From: Burkholderiales bacterium
Lineage (GTDB): Bacteria > Pseudomonadota > Gammaproteobacteria > Burkholderiales > Burkholderiaceae_C
DNA: 17,445 nt
Assembly (NCBI GenBank): GCA_947448105.1
Contig: CANFNE010000020.1
Span: 1 to 17,445, forward strand
Direction of reading: 5' to 3'
The notes under the pieces are model-generated. The model worked only from the letters and a program-made list of their open reading frames with translations, did not search any database and was not told the origin of the DNA. Below are positions 6,569 to 14,000 of this stretch, piece after piece (positions within the stretch are counted from its first letter, which is position 1; every line of letters starts with the position of its first letter). Position numbers and translations under genes: made by a program.

Positions 6569-8083
6569 ATGCCTCACCCACACGCGCCCGACTGGTCCGA
6601 CCCTGACACCACCCTCCCTCCAGACGGCGCCGCCAGCGCCTGGCGCCAGCGTTACGCCGCCTTGGGTGACGACTTTGTGTCCCGGCTCACACCCTCGCCC
6701 CTGCCAGCGCCGTATTGGGTTGGCCGCAATGGCGCACTGGCGAATCAACTCGGCCTGTCACCCGAATGGGCTTCGACAGACGCGCTGCTGCATACTTTTA
6801 CTGGCAACCAAGTGCCCGATGGCGCCGCGCAAACGGCCAGCGTCTACAGCGGCCACCAGTTTGGCGTCTGGGCTGGACAACTGGGCGACGGGCGGGCTTG
6901 CACGCTGGGCGAACTGGCAGGCCAGGAAGTGCAGCTCAAAGGCGCCGGGCCCACGCCGTTTTCGCGCCGGGGCGATGGCCGCGCGGTGCTGCGCAGCTCC
7001 ATCCGCGAGTTTTTGTGCAGCGAAGCCATGCACGCGCTGGGCATTCCCACCACCCGCGCCCTGTGCGTGACCGGCTCGGACGCACCCGTGTGGCGCGAGG
7101 AGCAAGAAACAGCCGCCGTGGTCACCCGGGTGGCACCCAGCTTTGTCCGCTTTGGCCACTTTGAGCATTTTTCGCACACCCAGCAGCACGCCCAACTGCG
7201 CACGCTGGCCGACCATGTGATCGACCACTTCTACCCCGAATGCCGCAGTGCGGCAGCGGACCATGGCCCCTATGTGGCGCTGCTCCAAGCGGTGACCGGG
7301 CGCACCGCCGAGATGGTGGCGCACTGGCAATCGGTGGGCTTTTGCCACGGCGTCATGAACACCGACAACATGAGCATCCTGGGCCTGACCCTGGACTACG
7401 GCCCCTTCCAGTTTTTGGATGGCTACGACCCGGCGCACATCTGCAACCACTCCGACACGCAGGGCCGTTACGCCTTTTACAAGCAGCCCAACGTCGCCTA
7501 CTGGAACCTGTTTTGCCTGGGCCAGGCGCTCATGCCACTCATTGGCGAACAGGAACACGCCATCGCCGCCTTGGAGACCTATAAAACCCGCTACCCGCAG
7601 GCCTTGGCCGCGCGCATGGCCGCCAAGCTCGGCTTTGCGCAGGCCCACGAACACCAGCGCCCCTTGATCGAGACCGTGCTCAAGCTGATAGCGCACGAGC
7701 GGGTGGACTTCACCATCTTCTGGCGCCGCTTAAGCCATTGGGCTGCGGGCATGGACGTGGCGAACACCACCGTGCGCGACCTGTTTGTAGACCGCGACGC
7801 TGCGGACGCCTGGCTGGCCGACTTCCGGGCGCTGCACGTCCAAGACGAAACGTTTGACCGCGCTATGGTGTCGGCCCGCATGCTTGGCACCAACCCCAAG
7901 TTTGTGCTGCGCAACCATTTGGGCGAACTCGCCATCCGCGCGGCCAAAAGCAAGGATTTTTCAGTGCTGCACCAATTGCAAATCGTGCTGGCCGATCCAT
8001 TTGCCGAGCATCCCGCCTTTGATGATTGGGCGGGCTTTGCCCCCGACTGGGCCGCAGGCATTGAAATCAGTTGCAGTTCCTGA
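6569..8083 (+). CDS. selO: Protein adenylyltransferase SelO (YdiU/UPF0061 family)
   Basis: This is a 504-residue pseudokinase-fold enzyme. The family transfers AMP from ATP to Ser/Thr/Tyr of target proteins (AMPylation) and has been linked to oxidative-stress responses. Seen here are SVYSGHQFGVWAGQLGDGRA (about 91-110), the nucleotide-binding LKGAGPTPFSRRGDGRAVLR with Lys124, the REFLCSEAM helix with Glu147, the catalytic-loop equivalent HGVMNTDNMSILG (260-272), the metal-binding DYGPF (276-280), and ICNHSD. The C-terminus is SCSS with Cys502 where animal SelO has selenocysteine; the codon is TGC, so no selenocysteine is involved. No good Shine-Dalgarno precedes the ATG. msrB follows after 27 bases. 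Confidence 0.96.
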   Translation: MPHPHAPDWSDPDTTLPPDGAASAWRQRYAALGDDFVSRLTPSPLPAPYWVGRNGALANQLGLSPEWASTDALLHTFTGNQVPDGAAQTASVYSGHQFGVWAGQLGDGRACTLGELAGQEVQLKGAGPTPFSRRGDGRAVLRSSIREFLCSEAMHALGIPTTRALCVTGSDAPVWREEQETAAVVTRVAPSFVRFGHFEHFSHTQQHAQLRTLADHVIDHFYPECRSAAADHGPYVALLQAVTGRTAEMVAHWQSVGFCHGVMNTDNMSILGLTLDYGPFQFLDGYDPAHICNHSDTQGRYAFYKQPNVAYWNLFCLGQALMPLIGEQEHAIAALETYKTRYPQALAARMAAKLGFAQAHEHQRPLIETVLKLIAHERVDFTIFWRRLSHWAAGMDVANTTVRDLFVDRDAADAWLADFRALHVQDETFDRAMVSARMLGTNPKFVLRNHLGELAIRAAKSKDFSVLHQLQIVLADPFAEHPAFDDWAGFAPDWAAGIEISCSS

Positions 8084-8110
8084 CACCCCATTTATTAAGA
8101 AAGCCACACC

Positions 8111-8512
8111 ATGATCACCAAAACCGACGCGCAATGGCGCGAACTGCTGCAAGCCAAGGGCGCCGAACCCCAAGCTTTTGACGTGACCCGCCACGAATCC
8201 ACCGAGCGCGCCTTTACCGGACGCTGGGAATCCAACAAGCAAAGCGGCACCTATAGCTGCATTTGCTGCGACCAGCCCCTGTTCTCATCCGACACCAAAT
8301 ACGACTCGGGCACCGGCTGGCCCAGCTACTTTGCACCGATTGCCCCCGAGGCCGTGGGTACCAAGGTCGACGGCATGCTGTGGATGAAGCGCACCGAAGT
8401 GCATTGCTCTGCCTGCCACGCCCACCTGGGCCATGTGTTTGAGGACGGCCCGGCGCCCACGGGCTTGCGCTACTGCATGAATTCGGCCTCGCTACACTTC
8501 ACGCCAGCATGA
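8111..8512 (+). CDS. msrB: Peptide methionine (R)-S-oxide reductase MsrB
   Basis: This is a 133-residue cytoplasmic enzyme that reduces the R epimer of methionine sulfoxide in proteins, using thioredoxin as electron donor. The family fold is clear: GTGWPSYFAPI (68-77), RTEVHCSACHAHLGHVFEDGP (94-114) and RYCMNSASLHF (120-130). Cys122 is the catalytic residue. The zinc-binding CxxC pairs are Cys50/Cys53 and Cys99/Cys102. The first pair reads CICC, with an extra cysteine (52) inside it. The gene follows selO after 27 bases and overlaps yciB by 4 bases, so it is probably transcribed with them. The ribosome site is weak (AAGAAAG). Confidence 0.97.
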   Translation: MITKTDAQWRELLQAKGAEPQAFDVTRHESTERAFTGRWESNKQSGTYSCICCDQPLFSSDTKYDSGTGWPSYFAPIAPEAVGTKVDGMLWMKRTEVHCSACHAHLGHVFEDGPAPTGLRYCMNSASLHFTPA

Positions 8513-9075
8513 AGCCTTTTCTCGATTTTTTTCCCATCCTCCTGTTTTTCGGGGCCTACAAGCTCTACGACATCTACATCGCTACGGCCGTACTGATGGC
8601 TGCGACTGTGCTGCAAACCGCTTATGTTTACCAGACCCAAAAGCGCCTGGAAATCATGCAAAAAGTCACGCTGGTGCTGGTGCTGGGCTTTGGCGCCTTG
8701 ACCCTGGGCTTGCACGACGAGCGCTTTATCAAGTGGAAACCCACCGTGCTCTACGGCGCCATGGCGCTGGGCTTGGCCTGCGCTTTTTGGGTGGCGCGCA
8801 AAAACGTGGTGCGACTGCTGCTGGGCCAGCAAATGGAGCTGCCCGACCCGGTGTGGCACCGGCTCAATCTGATTTGGATGTTGTACTGCGCATTTATGGC
8901 CGCCATCAACGGCTATGTGGCTGCGTTTTACAGCACCGAAGACTGGGTCAACTTCAAACTTTGGGGTTATGCGTTTCCGCTGGTTTTCATCATCGGCCAA
9001 GGCCTCTATATTGCGCCGCACGTCAAGCTCAAAACCCCTGAGGACGAGACCGGTGGCCCGGGATCTGCACCATGA
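8509..9075 (+). CDS. yciB: Inner-membrane septation/cell-envelope protein YciB (IspZ family)
   Basis: This is a 188-residue polytopic membrane protein, close to the family's usual 180. It begins MKPFLDFFPILLFFGAYKLYDIYIAT, typical of YciB/IspZ, and shows about five hydrophobic segments. Conserved family features include KWKPTVLYG near residue 76 and NLIWMLYCAFMAAINGYVA near 125. YciB has been tied to cell-envelope synthesis and septation through interactions with elongation and division proteins; its biochemical activity is not settled. The ATG overlaps the msrB stop (ATGA), and its own stop overlaps bolA (ATGA), which suggests a tightly coupled operon. Confidence 0.95.
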   Translation: MKPFLDFFPILLFFGAYKLYDIYIATAVLMAATVLQTAYVYQTQKRLEIMQKVTLVLVLGFGALTLGLHDERFIKWKPTVLYGAMALGLACAFWVARKNVVRLLLGQQMELPDPVWHRLNLIWMLYCAFMAAINGYVAAFYSTEDWVNFKLWGYAFPLVFIIGQGLYIAPHVKLKTPEDETGGPGSAP

Positions 9076-9368
9076 ACGACCGACTTAGCCCGACCGCCGC
9101 CAACTTACAGGCGCGCCTGCTAGAGCGTTTGGCGCCGACCGCCTTGGAAGTCATTGACGAAAGCCACCAGCACGCAGGCCACGTGGGCGCTAGCGAGAGC
9201 GGCGTTGGAACGCACTTTCGGGTGCGTATTGCTTCACCCTTCTTTACCGGCACATCGCGCGTGGCCCGCCACCGCCTTGTGTATGATGCCGTGCAAGATT
9301 TCATCGACCAGGGCCTGCATGCACTGGCCATTGAGACCGAAATGTCAAGCCCGTCCTCCCTGCCCTGA
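9072..9368 (+). CDS. bolA: BolA-family protein
   Basis: This is a 98-residue small cytoplasmic protein of the BolA/YrbA family. The pattern ESHQHAGH (31-38), THFRVRIASPFFTG (47-60) and RVARHRLVYDAV is characteristic. The histidines in the H.H..H/RHR region are those that bind Fe-S clusters together with monothiol glutaredoxins in known members. Proposed roles are Fe-S cluster handling and, in E. coli BolA, transcriptional control of cell shape. It overlaps yciB by 4 bases. The gene order yciB-bolA-ppiC is common in betaproteobacteria as I recall. Confidence 0.95.
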   Translation: MNDRLSPTAANLQARLLERLAPTALEVIDESHQHAGHVGASESGVGTHFRVRIASPFFTGTSRVARHRLVYDAVQDFIDQGLHALAIETEMSSPSSLP

Positions 9369-9431
9369 GCAGCACCTTCCAACCGGCGCAAACCGCCCGC
9401 CCCTCAAACCAACCGCCCCACAGGAAATCGA

Positions 9432-10214
9432 ATGAAAAAGCACGTACTTCTCGCCACCGCAGCCGCCGTGTTGCTGACGCTTGCCGGATCGGCCATGGCG
9501 CAAAACATTGCCATCGTTAACGGCAAGGCGGTTCCCACAGCCCGCATGGAAGCGCTGGCCCAGCAAGTCGCCAAGTCCGGTCGCCCGGTCACGCCTGACA
9601 TGCAAGGCCAGCTCAAAGAAGAAATCATTGCGCGTGAAATCTTTACCCAGGCAGCGCAAGCGCTCGGTCTGGACGCTACCGAAGAATTCAAAACCCAGAT
9701 GGAATTGATGCGCCAGTCGGTCATGATTCGCGAGCTGTTTGCCACCTTCCAGGCCAAAAACCCGGTCACCGACGCTGACATCAAAGCCGAGTACGACAAG
9801 TTTGCAGCGGCCAACAGCGGCAAGGAATACAAGGCCCGCCACATCCTGGTGGAAAAAGAAGACCAGGCCAAGGCCATCATCGCCCAGCTCAAAAAAGGTG
9901 GCAAATTTGACGAGATCGCCAAGAAATCGTCCAAAGACCCAGGCTCCGGCGCCAAAGGCGGCGAACTCGATTGGGCCAACCCCAGCAGCTATGTGAAAGA
10001 ATTCTCGGACGCCCTGGTCGGTCTGACCAAAGGCAAAACAACGGAGACACCGGTCAAGAGCCAATTCGGCTTTCACATCATCCGCCTGGACGACGTGCGT
10101 GAAGCACCCCTGCCCAAGCTCGAAGAAGTCAAACCCCAGATCGCGCAGCAGTTAATGCAGCAAAAAATGGGCAAATACCAGGAAGAACTGCGCAGCAAAG
10201 CCAAGGTCGAATAA
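9432..10214 (+). CDS. Secreted parvulin-type peptidylprolyl cis-trans isomerase (PpiC/SurA-like foldase)
   Basis: This is a 260-residue periplasmic foldase. The signal peptide starts MKKHVLLATAAAVLLTLAGS, and cleavage is predicted after AMA (residue 23). A helical N-terminal region (about 24-130) resembles the SurA/PrsA-type chaperone module. It is followed by one parvulin domain (about 134-222) marked by ARHILVEKEDQAKAI, the GGELDW motif, and QFGFHIIRLDDVRE. The Lys/Gln-rich C-terminal helix (KPQIAQQLMQQKMGKYQEEL) completes the chaperone part. The start is set by AGGAA 5 bases upstream. It is last in the selO-to-ppiC block and runs into a strong terminator. Confidence 0.94.
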   Translation: MKKHVLLATAAAVLLTLAGSAMAQNIAIVNGKAVPTARMEALAQQVAKSGRPVTPDMQGQLKEEIIAREIFTQAAQALGLDATEEFKTQMELMRQSVMIRELFATFQAKNPVTDADIKAEYDKFAAANSGKEYKARHILVEKEDQAKAIIAQLKKGGKFDEIAKKSSKDPGSGAKGGELDWANPSSYVKEFSDALVGLTKGKTTETPVKSQFGFHIIRLDDVREAPLPKLEEVKPQIAQQLMQQKMGKYQEELRSKAKVE

Positions 10215-10242
10215 GACCGGGTGCGCGCTGGCGCTTTAAGCG

Positions 10243-10270
10243 AAAAACGCGGCCCAGGCCGCGTTTTTTT
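10243..10270. terminator. Strong, probably bidirectional, intrinsic terminator between convergent genes
   Basis: A(5)CGCGG (10243-10252), then a short CCCAGG loop, then CCGCGT(7) (10259-10270). The GC stem is extended by A:T pairs, so on the plus strand the hairpin ends in seven Ts and terminates ppiC. On the minus strand the A-run becomes a T-run, and the same hairpin can terminate the DUF1624 gene, whose stop codon overlaps it (10269-10271). Confidence 0.9.
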
Positions 10271-11012
10271 ATGAATGCATATGCATCCAAAGCCACAAAC
10301 CACCCAGCAGCACCGGCTGGTGCAGCATGTAGTAGCTCAGGCTCCAGCGCCCCAAAAAGGCCAAGCCTTGCAAAGCACGCGGCAGTGGCGCCAGCGGCAG
10401 CGCGCGCCGCGCAAGACGCGGTAAAAGCCACTGCGTGGTGGCCATGCCCCACCACACCACGGCCATCCATGGCAGCAGGGGCACATAGTCTTCGGTAATC
10501 GGCTTGACGTTGATCAGGCCGATCCAGTTCAGCGCTTTGGCATTGAAGGCTGCGTCCAGCCAACCCGCGTCCAGCGCCCAGGGTGCGGCAAATTTGAGCG
10601 AGAGCGCCAGCACGCCCATAGGCCACAACCAGCGCCCGCAAGCTGCGCTCAGGCGCGCTGCCACCAGCATCACCGCCATGCCGTGCAGAACACCAAAATA
10701 AATGAAACTCTTGGGAAACATCAGCACCGAGCCCAGGGTGACCAAGGCCGCGCAGCCGGCGATCTGTGCGCAGCGCCGCCAAAAGCGCGGCCAACTTTGG
10801 CCCTGCGCCACGGCAATCGCCTGCCCGGCGCCCGCACAGAACAAAAACAAACTCAAGATGCAGGTGCGCTGCCAGGTCCAGAGCGGATCGCGGTAAAAGT
10901 TGGCCTGCAAGAGGCCGGCGTTGCTCAGGTCAAAGCAAAAGTGAAAAGCCGTCATCCACACCATGGCTGCACCGCGCAGCGCGTCCACACCGTCCAGGCG
11001 GCCCGGTTTCAT
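10269..11012 (-). CDS. DUF1624/heparan-alpha-glucosaminide N-acetyltransferase-like membrane protein
   Basis: This is a 247-residue polytopic membrane protein of the DUF1624 (HGSNAT catalytic-like) family. The N-terminal signature is RLDGVDALRGAAMVWMTAFHFCFDL (cited here as RLDGVDALRG, then MVWMTAFHFCFDL), with the family's D..RG and H-F-x-F-D-L pattern. About seven hydrophobic stretches follow, and the protein ends with SYYMLHQPVLLGGLWLWMHM, a typical acyltransferase-3-like last helix. It is at the usual length for bacterial members. Some relatives are thought to move acyl groups across the membrane, but no bacterial substrate can be assigned. It begins 13 bases after the purL stop on the same strand without a clear ribosome site, so it is probably read with purL. 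Confidence 0.85.
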   Translation of the reverse strand: MKPGRLDGVDALRGAAMVWMTAFHFCFDLSNAGLLQANFYRDPLWTWQRTCILSLFLFCAGAGQAIAVAQGQSWPRFWRRCAQIAGCAALVTLGSVLMFPKSFIYFGVLHGMAVMLVAARLSAACGRWLWPMGVLALSLKFAAPWALDAGWLDAAFNAKALNWIGLINVKPITEDYVPLLPWMAVVWWGMATTQWLLPRLARRALPLAPLPRALQGLAFLGRWSLSYYMLHQPVLLGGLWLWMHMHS

Positions 11013-11025
11013 GGCGTGCGCACGG

Positions 11026-14000
11026 TCAGGCCACCCACTTGCGGGCGTTGCGCCACAGTTCCATCCAGGGGCTGTGGGCGTTTTGGTCTTGCTGCGCGCG
11101 GTCAGACCAGCTCATCTGGATGTTGCGAAACACGCGCTCGGGGTGGGGCATCATCGCGGTGAAGCGGCCGTCGGCCGTGGTGACCGCCGTCAGGCCGCCG
11201 GGGCTGCCGTTGGGGTTGAAGGGATAGGCCTCGGTGGCTGTGCCCTGGTTGTCCACAAAACGCATGGCGGCAATCGCCTGGGCCGCGTTGCCCCGGTGGG
11301 CAAAGTTGGCAAAACCTTCGCCGTGCGCTACCGCAATCGGCAGGCGCGCGCCGGCCATGCCCTTGAAAAACAGCGAGGGGGATTCCAGCACCTCGACCAT
11401 GGACAGGCGCGCCTCAAAGCGCTCGCTTTGGTTGGTGGTAAAGCGCGGCCAGGCCTGCGCGCCGGGGATGATGTCGGCCAGTTCGGCAAACATCTGGCAG
11501 CCGTTGCACACGCCCAGGCCAAAGGTGTCGTTGCGGCCAAAAAAGGCCTGGAACTGCGCTGCCAGCGCCGGGTTAAAGGTAATGGAGCGCGCCCAGCCAA
11601 TGCCCGCACCCAGCGTGTCGCCGTAGCTAAAGCCGCCACAGGCCACCACACCAGCAAAGTCAGCCAGTTGGGCGCGGCCACTTTGCAAGTCGGTCATGTG
11701 CACGTCATAGGCCTCAAAACCGGCCTCGGTAAAGGCGTAGGCCATTTCCATATACGAGTTCACGCCCTGCTCGCGCAGCACCGCCACCTTGGGGCGACTG
11801 AGCAAGAGCGCCGGGGCCGCCACGCTGGGGCTCCAGCCGGCGGGCAGGTGCACATGCATGCCGGGGTCAGCGGGCGCACCGGCGGCCGCGTGCTCGGCGT
11901 CGGCGCTGGCCGGGTTGTCGCGCAATTGGCAGATCTTCCAGCTCACGCTGTCCCAGACCTGGTGCAGGTCGTGCAGGGGGGCGTGGAAAATGGATTTGGC
12001 GTCGCGCCAAATTTGCAAACTGGGCGCGGTTTCGCCGTCACCCGCAGCGCCGGGGCGGGTTTTGCCGACCACGTGGCTGTGTTTGGACAGGCCGTGGGCG
12101 CGCAGGGTTTGCATGACCGCGTTGCGGTCTTCGGTGCGCACTTGCAAGACCACGCCGAGTTCTTCGTTAAACAAGGCCTTGAGCGTGAGCTCCTCGCGCC
12201 GCGCGCCCACCTGGCCGGCCCAGTTTTTGCTGTCGCCCACGTCCATGCGGCTGTCGGTCACGCCGTCACCTTCTAACACCAGCATGTCCACATTCAGGGC
12301 CACGCCCACGCGCCCGGCGAAGGCCATCTCGGCCACAGCAGCCAGCAAGCCGCCGTCGCTGCGGTCGTGGTAGGCCAAGATCTTGCCGTCTGCGCGCAAG
12401 GCGTTGACGGCGTTGACCAGCGCCACCAGGTCTTGCGCTTGGTCCAGATCGGGCACCTGGTCGCCGACTTGGTTCAGGGTTTGCGCCAGGATGCTGGTGG
12501 CCATGCGGTTTTGGCCACGGCCCAGGTCAATGAGCACCAGTGTGGTGTCTTGGGTGGCATCGAGCTGGGGCGTGAGCGTGGCCCGCACATCGCCCAGGGT
12601 GGCAAAGGCGGTGACGATGAGCGATACCGGCGAGGTGACCTTCTTGGCGCCGTCGGCATCCTGCCACTGCGTGCGCATGGACAACGAATCTTTGCCCACA
12701 GGGATGGACACGCCCAGCGCCGGGCAGAGTTCCAGGCCGACGGCTTTGACGGTGGCGTAGAGCGCGGCGTCTTCGCCGGGCTCGCCACACGCAGCCATCC
12801 AGTTGGCCGAGAGTTTCACGCGCGGCAATTCCATGGGCGCGGCCAGCAAATTGGTAATGGCCTCAGCCACCGCCATGCGGCCTGAGGCCGGGGCGTCCAC
12901 TGCCGCCATCGGCGTGCGTTCGCCCATGGCCATGGCTTCGCCGCCAAAGCCGCGGTAATCCGCCAGCGTTACCGCGCAATCCGCCACCGGCACTTGCCAG
13001 GGTCCGACCATCTGGTCACGGTGGGTCAAGCCGCCCACGGTGCGGTCACCAATGGTGATCAGAAAGCGCTTGGACGCTACGGTGGGGTGCGAGAGCACGT
13101 TGATGACGGCTTGTTGCAGGCTGACGCCGGTAAGGTTCAGAGGGGCAAATGTGCGCTCAACGGTTTTGACGTTGCGGTGCATTTTTGGGGGTTTCCCGAG
13201 CAGCACATTCATCGGCATGTTGACTGGGGCCGAGGCTTCCGCGTCAGCCGCGCCGTCCGCAAGTACCAATTGGCGCTCCTCAGTGGCCACGCCGACCACC
13301 GCAAACGGGCAGCGTTCGCGCTCGCACAGCGCGGTAAACAGCGCCAGCGATTCGGGGGCGATGGCCAGGACGTAGCGTTCCTGGCTTTCGTTGCACCAGA
13401 TTTCTTTGGGCGCCAGGCCGCTTTCTTCCAAGGGCACAGCGCGCAGGTCAAAGCGGGCGCCCCGGGCGGCGTCGTTGGTGAGTTCGGGGAAGGCGTTGGA
13501 CAGGCCGCCAGCACCCACATCGTGGATCGCCAAAATCGGGTTGCCCATGCCGCCCGCACCACTGTCCCGGCCCAGGATCCAGCACTGGTTGATCACCTCT
13601 TGCGCGCGGCGCTCCATTTCGGGGTTGCCACGCTGCACCGAGTCAAAGTCCAGGTCGGCAGCGTTGGCGCCCGTGGCCATAGAACTTGCCGCGCTGCCGC
13701 CCATGCCAATGCGCATCCCCGGTCCGCCCAGCTGAATCAGCAAGCTGCCCGCCGGAAATTCAATCTTATGGGTCTGGGTGGCGTCAATCACCCCCAGGCC
13801 GCCGGCAATCATGATGGGCTTGTGGTAGCCACGCTGCACCGTATCCGCGCTGCTGGCCACGCTTTGCTCGTACTCCCGAAAGTAGCCCAGCAAATTGGGC
13901 CGCCCAAACTCGTTGTTGAACGCCGCGCCGCCCAGGGGGCCTTCGATCATGATCTGCAAGGGGCTGGCGATGTGCTCGGGCTTGCCATAGCTAATGGGGG

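Noticed and set aside
6418..6570. N-terminal extension of the acyl-CoA ligase from an upstream ATG
   Set aside because: It would overlap the selO start, has no ribosome site and no family similarity. AGGGGA before 6417 marks the real start.
8066..8083. Possible selenocysteine at the SelO C-terminus
   Set aside because: The residue at the Sec position is coded TGC (Cys502), and the only TGA is the terminal stop after SCSS.
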